From Paranoxybacillus vitaminiphilus (lineage in GTDB: Bacteria > Bacillota > Bacilli > Bacillales > Anoxybacillaceae): a DNA stretch of 64,000 nt. The notes below the pieces were generated by a model that worked only from the letters and a program-made list of their open reading frames with translations, had not been told where the DNA came from and made no database searches. The stretch spans positions 124,001-188,000 of the forward strand of contig NZ_QLMH01000004.1 of the NCBI RefSeq assembly GCF_003259935.1, read 5' to 3'. Positions 47,603-56,312 of the stretch are shown here, piece after piece (position 1 is the first letter of the stretch; the number at the start of each line of letters is the position of its first letter). The position numbers and the translations under genes are program-made.

Positions 47603-49220
47603 ATTCTTCAAATATTTTTTTAATGGTATACCCTAATAAATCTTTTACCGTCTCAAACGCGAAAGGAACGTTCAGCCGCTCCGTCCATTTATGGGCATCG
47701 CGTCCCAAGGGACCGATGTTTAATACAGGCACATTCAACTTCTTAAGGGCATCAAGCGGCAGGTCATAGCCCCGATTCCACATAGGCATATTGTCTGTAA
47801 GCAATTGCAAGGAAGAAAGCGGCTGCTGCAAGCCAACATAGCTTAAATCAGAAATTCCGCCGAAATAATGCTGCTGAAGCAATGAAACGCCTTGCTTCTT
47901 TTCAGCATATTCTTGCAGCTGTCCGACAATCCGTTGAATCATTGGGTCATCGCTTGAGTTCACTGCCGGATAATAAGGCGGAGCAAAAAATAAAACAATC
48001 ATTGGCGCTAAATCTTTGCAAAGAATCACTAATTGATCAACTAATTCAATCGTCAGCTCCCGATCGTCTTTATTGCTTTCATTCTTTAGAACGCCTTTTT
48101 CTATCTGTTCCACTTTCTCAAGTCCAAACATTTCGACTGCCTTGCCTCTTAATTCGGCAAATGTAAATACATTTATTGAAAGGGATTGCGGCGTTGATCG
48201 CTCCAGCTGTGCAAAGCGAACAGCTTGATGATAATAACGCTCCTCAATAAGCTTTGCTGAACGTTTTGCCAACTCAAGCAAAGATGAGATTACTTCGTTC
48301 ATTGATTTTTTCTGCAAAAATAAATTAAATAATGTGACAGCACGATGCGGAATTTGCACGGAATATTCTTCTTTTAAATCGAGCTGAATTAAATTGGTCG
48401 GTGGCGGACTCACTTCTCCACTAAACACTTCGCAAAAATCGGTATTTAATTCCAGCTCATTTATAATTTGCGCAGCCATGAAGTTTCCGTTTAATCCCGC
48501 TAAAGGCTCTCCAACATGTGTTTCCTTGCCGTAACAATAGAACCCCGGCAGTACCTTTCCAATGGAGCCCGTGTATACATAATTCGTTTGATCGCCCGGA
48601 TAGCGGGGAAACATTGGCTCAGAATTTAAGACAAGCTTGTAATTTAACTTGTATTTTTCGGCCATTTCCAGTAAAACAGGAACAGCAGCACGCATGCCGG
48701 CCGAGTTTACTTCTTCGTCCGGCACGGTTAAAAGCAGCAAGTTGCCGTTAAACTTGCCTGAGCATGCCTGCTCAATAAGCGACATATGTAAGACAAGCCC
48801 GCATTTCATATCCATGACGCCCCGCCCGAATAGCCATTCGTCTGTTTCTAAATCAGCCTGCACCGCTTTTGGAATACTTTCTTTATTTTCATAAAAACGT
48901 TTCGTTAATTCCTCGGGAGAGAAAGCAATCTCTTTCCACGTTCCATAATCTTGAACATCGACAACGTCAAAATGGCTGATAAGAACGATCGTATCACGAA
49001 TTTCTTCGCTTTTTTTCACAAGCGCAGTTACAAAATAACGGCCATCGCCAGTTGGATTTAGCTGCAAATGTTCTTTATTTTCCCGGAAATAATCAAGTGT
49101 ACTTAATTGCTCAACGATATATTGCGGCAAAAGCACTTCCGCCTGCGATCCGCTTACACTTGGACATTGCACGAATTGACAAAGCAGCTGCTTCAACTGT
49201 TGCGTCGTTTGCCATTTCAT
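47601..49220 (-). CDS. rocB: M20 family peptidase, RocB-like (arginine utilisation)
   Basis: 539-aa zinc hydrolase of the M20/M25/M40 family. Metal-site motifs are visible: SHFDVVD (about 83-89), GRGVMDMKCGL (about 132-142), VPDEEVNSAG (about 166-175) and a C-terminal His in GRDAHKWTERL. The large size and the extra C-terminal region are those of RocB, which sits in an arginine-degradation operon in B. subtilis. Here it stands alone between a transporter and the sucrose genes, so the role is less sure. GGGGGAAG precedes ATG 49220. Confidence 0.85.
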   Translation of the reverse strand: MKWQTTQQLKQLLCQFVQCPSVSGSQAEVLLPQYIVEQLSTLDYFRENKEHLQLNPTGDGRYFVTALVKKSEEIRDTIVLISHFDVVDVQDYGTWKEIAFSPEELTKRFYENKESIPKAVQADLETDEWLFGRGVMDMKCGLVLHMSLIEQACSGKFNGNLLLLTVPDEEVNSAGMRAAVPVLLEMAEKYKLNYKLVLNSEPMFPRYPGDQTNYVYTGSIGKVLPGFYCYGKETHVGEPLAGLNGNFMAAQIINELELNTDFCEVFSGEVSPPPTNLIQLDLKEEYSVQIPHRAVTLFNLFLQKKSMNEVISSLLELAKRSAKLIEERYYHQAVRFAQLERSTPQSLSINVFTFAELRGKAVEMFGLEKVEQIEKGVLKNESNKDDRELTIELVDQLVILCKDLAPMIVLFFAPPYYPAVNSSDDPMIQRIVGQLQEYAEKKQGVSLLQQHYFGGISDLSYVGLQQPLSSLQLLTDNMPMWNRGYDLPLDALKKLNVPVLNIGPLGRDAHKWTERLNVPFAFETVKDLLGYTIKKIFEE

Positions 49221-49278
49221 CTTCTTCCCCCGCTTTTTCTTAAAGACTCTCTGATTATTTTACCAATTATTAAAATAG

Positions 49279-49316
49279 AAAAACAGCAGCACACATCATG
49301 TACACTGCTGCTGCTA
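49279..49316 (-). terminator. Terminator of the sucrose operon
   Basis: Minus strand CAGCAGCAGTGTAC...GTGCTGCTG followed by TTTTTC. The hairpin begins at the sacA stop codon. Confidence 0.85.
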
Positions 49317-50759
49317 TAAGTTCCATTTTGCTATATTGAAAAGCACCTGGCTGTTTGCCGCAAACGTAATCAAACGGTTCTCCCGATAAGGAAAGATTCT
49401 TGCAGTAAATACTTCTTCACCGTCATTAATAAAGACTTCAATGGAAGAAGTATCTAAGAAAATGTGTAATGAATGTAGTTTTTCAAGATAACATTGTCTT
49501 TTTTCCGTCAATTGGTTAACAAAACTTTTGCGTTCAAGTGTAAAGATTCGTTCATGACTATCATAAATTAAACGCGCTACATTTCGAATATTCATTTCAA
49601 ATATCCCTTTTGATTGACGAATTTGCCCGATTTTCAGTTCAGCAACATCCCCGCAGATCCCTTCGAGTGCAATCTCTTCGTTGACGATTGTGACATCAGA
49701 ATACATCACTTCATCTTTCCGCAATTGCTGCAATTCTTCAACGGGCTTTTGATAGAGCTTTCCGTCCATCAGCTTGAGTTCCCGCGGCAACGTTAAAGCA
49801 TGAATCCATTTATGCGCAATCGTTGGATGTTTGTCCTCGTCTTGATCAGGCACACCCATCCAGGCAATTAATAAACGCCGTCCTTTCGCATCAAGCGTTG
49901 TTTGCGGTGCATAAAATTCAAAACCGCGGTCCAGCTCGGTAAATGGACCATGAACAAATTCAGCCGTTTCATAATTCAAGCGGCCGACAAAATATCCGGA
50001 TTGATAGACGTTATTATACAGCATTCCTTCCGCTTTCAAGCCTTGGGGACAAACCATTAGCACATCCTGTCCATCCAATTCAAACAGATCGGGACATTCC
50101 CACATATAGCCAAAATACCCTAATTGCTTAGAATTTCCTCCAGTAATCGCTCCAAGATGCTCCCAATCGATTAAATTTTTCGAGCGAAATAATACGGCTT
50201 GGCCGTCTAAACTTTCACTTTGTGCACCGACAATCATGTACCAGCAATCATCTTTTTTCCATACTTTCGGATCGCGAAAATGCGCTGTATATCCGCCGGG
50301 AAGTTCAACGACAACGCCTTTTTTCGTAAAATCAACACCATTTTCCGAGACGGCCATACATTGATAGGTTTGGCGATTTCCGCTCTCGTCCTTTACGTTG
50401 CCAGTATAAAAAAGTGTTAACACCCCGTCGTTATCAACCGCACTTCCTGAATAACACCCGTTTTTTTCAAACCATTCACTTGGCGCAAGGGCAATTTTTT
50501 CATGCTTCCAGTTTACTAAATCAGAAGATGTATAATGTCCCCAAAACTTTGCGCCATGTCCTGTTTTAAAAGGCATCCATTGATAAAATACGTGATACGT
50601 TCCATTCCAATGGATAAAGCCGTTCGGGTCATTCATTAAGCCAACGGGTGGCATTAAATGATATTTTAACCGGTAATAATCGCTTTCCACTGTTTCCTTA
50701 TGCTTATCAATTTCCGCGTAAGCTTGCTCAATAAGTTGACGCTCTCTTTCTGATACCAT
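49314..50759 (-). CDS. sacA: Sucrose-6-phosphate hydrolase
   Basis: Splits sucrose-6-phosphate, delivered by the PTS, into glucose-6-phosphate and fructose; GH32, 481 aa. Nucleophile Asp in LMNDPNGFIHWNG, the transition-state RDP (HFRDPKVWK) and the acid/base Glu in MWECPDLF are all present, followed by a C-terminal beta-sandwich (about 340-481). ATG at 50759 has AGGTTGAGG upstream. It starts 5 bp after the fructokinase stop, so they are one transcript. Confidence 0.96.
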   Translation of the reverse strand: MVSERERQLIEQAYAEIDKHKETVESDYYRLKYHLMPPVGLMNDPNGFIHWNGTYHVFYQWMPFKTGHGAKFWGHYTSSDLVNWKHEKIALAPSEWFEKNGCYSGSAVDNDGVLTLFYTGNVKDESGNRQTYQCMAVSENGVDFTKKGVVVELPGGYTAHFRDPKVWKKDDCWYMIVGAQSESLDGQAVLFRSKNLIDWEHLGAITGGNSKQLGYFGYMWECPDLFELDGQDVLMVCPQGLKAEGMLYNNVYQSGYFVGRLNYETAEFVHGPFTELDRGFEFYAPQTTLDAKGRRLLIAWMGVPDQDEDKHPTIAHKWIHALTLPRELKLMDGKLYQKPVEELQQLRKDEVMYSDVTIVNEEIALEGICGDVAELKIGQIRQSKGIFEMNIRNVARLIYDSHERIFTLERKSFVNQLTEKRQCYLEKLHSLHIFLDTSSIEVFINDGEEVFTARIFPYRENRLITFAANSQVLFNIAKWNL

Positions 50760-50764
50760 TGACC

Positions 50765-51715
50765 TCAACCTTTTCTTAAAATCTCCTTTACTTGTTCGAG
50801 TGTCGGCAATGCGGCCATCGCGCCTTTTGTCGATGCGGCTAACGCACCCGACACGCTTGCAAAGCGGGCGATTTGCTCTGCTTCTTGCAAGGACAAAGCG
50901 GTGAGCTCTCCGGCATATTCATTCATGCAATACAACACTCCAGAGACGAACGCATCGCCTGCTCCCGTTGTATCAACCGCTTCTACTTTTAAAGCCGGCA
51001 CATGAACAGAGCCTTCATTTGTAAAGACATAGCTTCCTTCTGCTCCCAATGTCACGAAAATCAACGGAATGCTGTACGGCGCTAAAGCTTTGATTCCGTT
51101 TTCAATTTCCTTTTCACCTGTAATAAACTTCAGCTCTTCTTCCGATATTTTTAAAATATCCGCCTCCGCAAGCATCGAGATGATGGTTTCCCGCGCTTGC
51201 TGCTCACTTTCCCACAGTCCAAGCCGAAGATTAGGGTCATAGGAAACGAACATACCATGTTCTTTGGCGAGGGCAACGGCTTTTTTCGTTGCGCTTTTGG
51301 CCGGTTCACTAATCAACGAAATCGAACCGAAGTGCAGAATTTTATTCTCGGAGAATAAAGATTCTTCCAGCTCGTCCTCGCGTAAAAAACGGTCGGCGCT
51401 CGGATTGATATAAAAATCAAAACTGCGCTCTCCATTCTCCGCCAGTGTTACAAACACAACTCCTGTACGAGCTTCATCTGTAAGCAACATATGAGATGTA
51501 TTAACGCCGTATTGATTCAACGTCTCTTTTAAAAATTTCCCTAATACGTCATTGCCAACTTTTCCAAGAAACGTTGATTTCGCCCCCAGCCTTGCGACAC
51601 CGACCGCTACATTCGCCGGAGCGCCGCCAGGGCTTTTTTGATAAGCAAGATTGTTAGCATCGAGCGGAATAAAATCAATTAACGCTTCTCCTAAACTAAT
51701 AACTCCCTTTTTCAC
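50765..51715 (-). CDS. scrK: Fructokinase (PfkB family)
   Basis: Phosphorylates the fructose released by SacA; 316 aa. PfkB signatures are present: GGAPANVAVGVARLG near the N-terminus and DTTGAGDAFVSGVLY with the catalytic Asp near the C-terminus. GTG at 51715 is 8 bases after AAGGAG; an ATG two codons earlier (51721) is too close to that site but cannot be excluded. Separated from sacP by a repeat element that may dampen expression of the distal genes. Confidence 0.93.
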   Translation of the reverse strand: MKKGVISLGEALIDFIPLDANNLAYQKSPGGAPANVAVGVARLGAKSTFLGKVGNDVLGKFLKETLNQYGVNTSHMLLTDEARTGVVFVTLAENGERSFDFYINPSADRFLREDELEESLFSENKILHFGSISLISEPAKSATKKAVALAKEHGMFVSYDPNLRLGLWESEQQARETIISMLAEADILKISEEELKFITGEKEIENGIKALAPYSIPLIFVTLGAEGSYVFTNEGSVHVPALKVEAVDTTGAGDAFVSGVLYCMNEYAGELTALSLQEAEQIARFASVSGALAASTKGAMAALPTLEQVKEILRKG

Positions 51716-51738
51716 ACTCATCACTCCTTGATAAAATA

Positions 51739-51853
51739 TCGGGGCTGACCCATAAATGTCTAACCTCACACGCATTCTACAATATATATTTAACCTTTGT
51801 TATGCCTATATATTGTGTCGAAGGTTCTGACACTTGGCTTTCGGGTCAGCCTC
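51739..51853. repeat. Long-palindrome element, copy 13 (sacP to scrK)
   Basis: GGGGCTGACCCATAAATGTC / GTTCTGACACTTGGC...GGGTCAGCC with a long CAATATATATT...TATATATTGTG centre, about 115 bp. It lies inside the predicted sucrose operon, 10 bp after sacP. Confidence 0.85.
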
Positions 51854-51862
51854 GAATCACTT

Positions 51863-53254
51863 TTATTTGATTATAGTGGATGATTCTTCCTCTTTGAATC
51901 CTAGCAGAAGCGTTGTGATAAATGCTGTTCCGACAGCGATGGCAAAGCCGATTAAATAGTTCATTAAGTTTTGCATCCCTTCTGGTGCAACGATTGCAAT
52001 CATCGGTATACCTGTTAAGCCGTATGCGTTCGCCACGACATTAGTGAAGACGACATACGCACCGCCTAACGCCCCACCAATTGCCGCCCCGATAAACGGT
52101 TTACGGTATTTTAAATTCACACCGAAAATGACGGGCTCTGTGATTCCTAAAAATGCAGACAAAGCAGATGGAAGAGCAACCTCTTTCGTTTTCGCGCGTT
52201 TTGCTTTTAAAAATACAGCTAAGCCGGCACCGCCTTGCGCTACGTTTGCCATCGACCAAATCGGCAATAAATAGTTTACACCCAATTTTGCTAACAGCCC
52301 TGCTTCAATTGCATGGAAGCTATGGTGTACACCGGTAATAACAATCATGGAGTACAGTCCGCCGAAAATGAGGCCGGCTAACGCGCCGCCGTTGTCATAA
52401 ATAAAATTCAACACCGTTGTAATGCCATCGCCGAGTGCATTTCCTAACGGTCCAATGACTAAAATCGTAACAAAACCTGTCAAAATAACTGTAACAAACG
52501 GAGTAACTAATAAGTCAATCGCATGCGGTACTACCTTTCGCAATCCTTTTTCAATTTTGCTCATGACGTAAACGGCAAGCAAAACAGGAATAACCGTTCC
52601 TTGATAACCAATCATTGCGACTTTAAACCCAAGAAAATCTAAATATTCCGGTTTTGCCTCCGCTAATCCCCAAGGGTTTAAAAGAGCCGGATGTGTCATA
52701 ATTCCGCCGATAACAGCCCCTAAAAATGGATTGCCGCCAAATTCTTTTGCCGCGCTGTAACCGATTAAAATCGGTAAAATAATGAACGCTGCACTTGAGA
52801 ACATATCTAATAAAACAACCCATGCGCTATCCGGGGCCACCCACTTAAAAACTTTCATCATTCCTAACAGTCCCATTAACAAACCGCTGGCGACAATCGC
52901 TGGAATGATCGGTACGAAAATATTAGACAAAGTTTTCGCAAAACGGACGACAGGGTTCATTTTTTGTTTAACTGCCTCTTGGTGTGCGTCAGCGCTTACA
53001 TTTTGCAGCCCCGTTTCTTTTACAAACGCTTCATACACTTTATTGACAACACCGGTACCGAAAATAATTTGGTACTGTCCGGAGCTGGCAAACGCTCCTT
53101 TAACGCCTTCAAGATTTTCAATCGCTTTTTGCTCTGCCTTTTTCTCATCTTTCAAAACAAGACGCAAGCGGGTCGCACAATGCGCTGCACTCACAATATT
53201 GTCGCGTCCGCCTAAAAGCGGGATGAGCTGTTTAGCAACCTCACTGTAATTCAT
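51863..53254 (-). CDS. sacP: Sucrose-specific PTS enzyme IIBC
   Basis: Membrane permease that imports and phosphorylates sucrose; 463 aa. The EIIB domain (about 1-85) holds the phosphorylated Cys26 in AAHCATRLRLVL. The EIIC domain (about 105-455) has about ten helices, including the ITEPVIFGVNLKYRKPF loop. There is no EIIA domain, so it needs a partner such as the EIIA encoded at 54486-54983. Preceded by a promoter, RAT and terminator that SacT reads. Confidence 0.95.
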   Translation of the reverse strand: MNYSEVAKQLIPLLGGRDNIVSAAHCATRLRLVLKDEKKAEQKAIENLEGVKGAFASSGQYQIIFGTGVVNKVYEAFVKETGLQNVSADAHQEAVKQKMNPVVRFAKTLSNIFVPIIPAIVASGLLMGLLGMMKVFKWVAPDSAWVVLLDMFSSAAFIILPILIGYSAAKEFGGNPFLGAVIGGIMTHPALLNPWGLAEAKPEYLDFLGFKVAMIGYQGTVIPVLLAVYVMSKIEKGLRKVVPHAIDLLVTPFVTVILTGFVTILVIGPLGNALGDGITTVLNFIYDNGGALAGLIFGGLYSMIVITGVHHSFHAIEAGLLAKLGVNYLLPIWSMANVAQGGAGLAVFLKAKRAKTKEVALPSALSAFLGITEPVIFGVNLKYRKPFIGAAIGGALGGAYVVFTNVVANAYGLTGIPMIAIVAPEGMQNLMNYLIGFAIAVGTAFITTLLLGFKEEESSTIIK

Positions 53255-53309
53255 TTTCTTAACTCCTCTCTTTCATTGGTATTGTATGTACGCGTACATG
53301 GAAGAAAAC

Positions 53310-53408
53310 AAAAAAGACCTAAAATATACAAAGGAATCTTAAAGACAGATACGTCTGCCTTTCCCTTCGTACATTTTAGGTCTTGCCTGCATGACCAGTA
53401 ACAATCCC
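53310..53408 (-). promoter_or_regulatory. RAT antiterminator target and terminator before sacP
   Basis: Minus strand: GGGATTGTTACTGGTCATGC followed by AGGCAAGACCT is the ribonucleic antiterminator of the SacT/LicT family (53378-53408). Its 3' end overlaps the first arm of a terminator, AAGACCTAAAATGTAC/GTATATTTTAGGTCTT followed by TTTTTT (53384 down to 53310). SacT binding to the RAT would allow transcription of sacP-scrK-sacA. Confidence 0.92.
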
Positions 53409-53424
53409 AACATATTATTTTTTA

Positions 53425-53466
53425 TTAATACGCTTTCATAATAATCGATTCGACATCTCGCGTCAA
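53425..53466 (-). promoter_or_regulatory. sacP promoter with cre-like site
   Basis: Minus strand TTGACG (53461-53466), 17 bases, TATTAT (53438-53443). Directly downstream TGAAAGCGTATTAA (53425-53438) matches the cre pattern at 12 of 14, suggesting CcpA repression when glucose is present. Confidence 0.65.
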
Positions 53467-53468
53467 CA

Positions 53469-54302
53469 CTAATTTTTCTCCTTAAGCCGTTGAATATGCA
53501 ACGTGATATAGGCAAGCTCCGAATCAGGAAACTCCAGGTTATACTCCTGTTTCGCATATTGTGCTATTTTGGCAGCGCATTTAAATTCTTTTTGATATTT
53601 TGTTTTGATAAGCTCCAGCATTTCCGAATCCATTGAATGAAACATTTCATTGTTTTCAATCCGATTAATAGCAAATCGTAAATGAGTGAGAAGCCGTTGA
53701 TAAGAAATACTTTCTTCGTCAATTTTTATATGAAGTTCCCGTTCAATAATTTCAATCATTTCACGAATGAGAGTCGTTTGCTGCAATGTTTTATTCATAC
53801 TGACAGCGTCCATTTTTGCCGTATGAATATGAAGTGCGATATGCCCTGCTTCATCATCAGGAATATCGACACCTAACCGTTCCTTAATTAACTGTTTCGC
53901 CCATAAACCAATTTGATATTCTTTCTTATACAACACTTTAATTTCGTTCAACAATTTATTTTGAATCCGGTATCCTTGCTGCAGCCGCTCAATCGCAAAC
54001 GATAAATGGTCCGTAAGCGCAATATGAATATGATTGTTTAAAGGAGCTTTCAGTTCTCCTTCCGCATAACTAATAATCTCTTCAGCAATTTGAATATGCT
54101 CTTCCGGCAGCGTTCGCAGCAATTCTTGAAACTTTTCGTTTTCCTCTTCCATGACGAAAATTTTTTCAATTTTTGCGCTTGGAATAATGTCGTTTTTCCG
54201 CTTTTGAAAGGCAATTCCGGCACCCATAACAATCTTCTCCTGCCCATTATCCAGCACAACGACAGCATTATTGTTTAAAATTTTATGGATTCTAAATGCC
54301 AT
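53469..54302 (-). CDS. sacT: Sucrose operon transcription antiterminator SacT
   Basis: BglG-family RNA-binding antiterminator, 277 aa. The N-terminal CAT domain (about 1-55; [27 protein letters not shown] in parts) binds the RAT. Two PRD domains follow (about 65-170 and 175-277), with histidines in [22 protein letters not shown] and [11 protein letters not shown] that are phosphorylated by the PTS to set activity. ATG at 54302 has GAGGAGAAG upstream. Encoded between its two targets, sacP and the EIIA gene. Confidence 0.95.
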   Translation of the reverse strand: MAFRIHKILNNNAVVVLDNGQEKIVMGAGIAFQKRKNDIIPSAKIEKIFVMEEENEKFQELLRTLPEEHIQIAEEIISYAEGELKAPLNNHIHIALTDHLSFAIERLQQGYRIQNKLLNEIKVLYKKEYQIGLWAKQLIKERLGVDIPDDEAGHIALHIHTAKMDAVSMNKTLQQTTLIREMIEIIERELHIKIDEESISYQRLLTHLRFAINRIENNEMFHSMDSEMLELIKTKYQKEFKCAAKIAQYAKQEYNLEFPDSELAYITLHIQRLKEKN

Positions 54303-54373
54303 AACTCTTCTCCTCGACTTATTGTTGGCTATTCTACATTATAATGATAAGGTGCACAAAGCAACAATAAATA

Positions 54374-54478
54374 AAGTGTCAGAGACCTTACTCCCACGAT
54401 ATATAATACAGTACATTATGTTTAATAAGCGCATGAGATATTGGGCTGTAAAGTCAGACACTTATAAGTTAAGCTTCT
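54374..54478. repeat. Long-palindrome element, copy 14 (degenerate; EIIA to sacT)
   Basis: AAGTGTCAGAGACCTT / AAAGTCAGACACTT inner arms are preserved, the outer arms largely lost (AAGTTAAGCTTCTC). Between the EIIA gene and sacT. Confidence 0.6.
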
Positions 54479-54485
54479 CATTCGA

Positions 54486-54983
54486 TTACTTCACTTGAAT
54501 ATTAAGCAGGATTGTTTCACCTTTCACTGCGTTTATCTCCTTCGTTTTATTCATTTCCGCCACAAGTTCACCGTTTGTAATGACGATTGGCGTGATCGTG
54601 CTTTTCGCTTTTTGTTTCACAAGTTCTAAATCAAGGGTGATTAATCTTTGTCCCGCCTTTACCTTTTCTCCCGGCTGAACGTGACTTTCAAATCCTTCAC
54701 CGTTCATCGTGACTGTTTCTAAACCAATATGAATTAAAATTTCCAAACCTGCCTCTGAGCGTAAACCAACTGCATGCTTTGTATGGAATAGCTGTACAAT
54801 TTCACCATTCACAGGAGCAACAACCTCTCCTTCAGCCGGTTCAACCGCAATTCCGTCTCCCATCATTAATTGCGAAAATACAGGATCAGGAACGTCTTCC
54901 ATTTTAATAATTTTCCCTGTTAACGGAGAAAACACGGCCTCTGTCTGTTTCTTTTCCTTTTTACCGAATAATTTTCCTAACAT
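54486..54983 (-). CDS. PTS glucose-type EIIA protein
   Basis: 165-aa free-standing EIIA of the Crr/glucose family. The two active-site histidines are His70 (HTKHAVGL) and His85 (ILIHIGLETV). It probably supplies the missing EIIA function for SacP. It has its own promoter and an RAT identical to that of sacP, so SacT controls both. AGGAGG precedes ATG 54983. Confidence 0.93.
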   Translation of the reverse strand: MLGKLFGKKEKKQTEAVFSPLTGKIIKMEDVPDPVFSQLMMGDGIAVEPAEGEVVAPVNGEIVQLFHTKHAVGLRSEAGLEILIHIGLETVTMNGEGFESHVQPGEKVKAGQRLITLDLELVKQKAKSTITPIVITNGELVAEMNKTKEINAVKGETILLNIQVK

Positions 54984-55030
54984 GTTACCAACCTCCTCAT
55001 TCTATTTTTATAAAAAATTTCCAATTAGAC

Positions 55031-55098
55031 AAAAAAGACCTAAAGCGATAATTGCCGTCATCGCCTTAGGTCTTGCCTGCATGACCAGTAACAATCCC
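55031..55098 (-). promoter_or_regulatory. Second RAT antiterminator target and terminator (EIIA gene)
   Basis: The RAT core (GGGATTGTTACTGGTCATGC plus AGGCAAGACCT, 55069-55098) is the same as before sacP. The terminator arms differ: AAGACCTAAGGCGAT/ATCGCTTTAGGTCTT followed by TTTTTT. So the RAT, not the hairpin, has been kept identical. Confidence 0.92.
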
Positions 55099-55119
55099 TC
55101 GTGATTAATTTTTTATTTT

Positions 55120-55148
55120 AGATTAAATGGAAATTCTTGATTTGTCAA
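55120..55148 (-). promoter_or_regulatory. Promoter of the EIIA gene
   Basis: Minus strand TTGACA (55143-55148), 17 bases, TAATCT (55120-55125), leading into the RAT. Confidence 0.6.
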
Positions 55149-55249
55149 ACGGACAAAAGCTATTGAGAGATTTTATTTTTCTATCGCTGCTTTCGCACTT
55201 TCATGACAATATTTACCCACCAATTTAATTTCAATATGCGATGCAATGA

Positions 55250-56263
55250 TTATTTTATCAACCCTTTTTCTTTAGCGATCTGTTTAAATTTTTCCGTTTC
55301 TTCTTTTACATATTTTGTGAAGTCCTCAGAGTTTAAATAATCAGGTTGAACAAGGATAGATTTCATTTTTTCTTGATAAGCTGAATCGTTTAACATTTTC
55401 TCAATGGCACTTTCCCACTTCTTCACTACATAATCCGGAATGCCAGCCGGTGCAGAAACCCCATACCATTGCGTAACTGTAATACCTTTAACACCCTGTT
55501 CCTCCATGGTAGGAACATCAGGGAAGTATGGACTTCTTTGAGGCGATGCGATTCCTAGTATTTTCAATTTTCCTGCTTTCACTAAGTTCGCTACCTCACT
55601 GACCCCTTGAACACCAAGTACGATATGACCACCAGCTACCTTTGGAAGTGCGTCACCAGAGCCATTGGTCGTAACTAGCTTCGCTTTGGAAAAATCGGCT
55701 CCGATACTATCCATCCACTGGATTACGCCAAACGTTGCAATCGCTGTTGTACCGTTACTAGCAAATGTTAACTTATCCGGATTTTTCTTTACCCATTCAT
55801 TAAATTCTTTTAAATCTTTCCACGGAGCATCAGCTTTTACGACATACGCCAGCGGGTCGACCGCAAGTCTTGCGATAAACCGCAAATCTTCCATTTTAAA
55901 TGGCAGGTTTGGGTTCCCTGCAAATGATGCTGATACAGCCGAAACACTTTGAGTCAATATGGAGTATCCATCTTTTGACCCCTTCTTCAGAACTTCAAGA
56001 GTCCCGGTCGCACCACCTGCTCCCGTTTTGTTTACAACATTTATTGGCTGCCCCCACTCTTTACTTAAATACTCACTCATTGCTCTTGCATTAAGATCGG
56101 TTCCTCCCCCAGCAGCAAAAGGTACAGTAATTTCAATTGGTTTTGTCGGATATTTTGGCTCCTCTTTCTTTGCGGTGGAATTTGTTCCTGTTGAACAACC
56201 AACCATCACAGCTCCTAACAATACAAGACTAGCCAGCATCCCTGCTACTTTTCTCCTCATCAT
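55250..56263 (-). CDS. tctC: Tripartite tricarboxylate transporter substrate-binding lipoprotein (TctC)
   Basis: 337-aa extracytoplasmic binding protein of the Bug/TctC family. Lipobox VMVGC with Cys23, then the typical YPTKPIEITVPFAAGGGTD start, a GAGGATGT loop that contacts carboxylates, and the C-terminal Bug domain. GGGGGTAATC precedes ATG 56263. Captures a carboxylate for the TctAB permease encoded upstream. The exact ligand is not readable. Confidence 0.93.
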   Translation of the reverse strand: MMRRKVAGMLASLVLLGAVMVGCSTGTNSTAKKEEPKYPTKPIEITVPFAAGGGTDLNARAMSEYLSKEWGQPINVVNKTGAGGATGTLEVLKKGSKDGYSILTQSVSAVSASFAGNPNLPFKMEDLRFIARLAVDPLAYVVKADAPWKDLKEFNEWVKKNPDKLTFASNGTTAIATFGVIQWMDSIGADFSKAKLVTTNGSGDALPKVAGGHIVLGVQGVSEVANLVKAGKLKILGIASPQRSPYFPDVPTMEEQGVKGITVTQWYGVSAPAGIPDYVVKKWESAIEKMLNDSAYQEKMKSILVQPDYLNSEDFTKYVKEETEKFKQIAKEKGLIK

Positions 56264-56312
56264 TGATTACCCCCTTAGTTTATTTTTATAAAATTTATAA
56301 AACGCTGATTTT

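Noticed and set aside
53310-55098. The two similar RAT regions as copies of the dispersed repeats
   Set aside because: They match the SacT/LicT antiterminator target and precede PTS genes; they share nothing with the GGCTGACC palindrome family.
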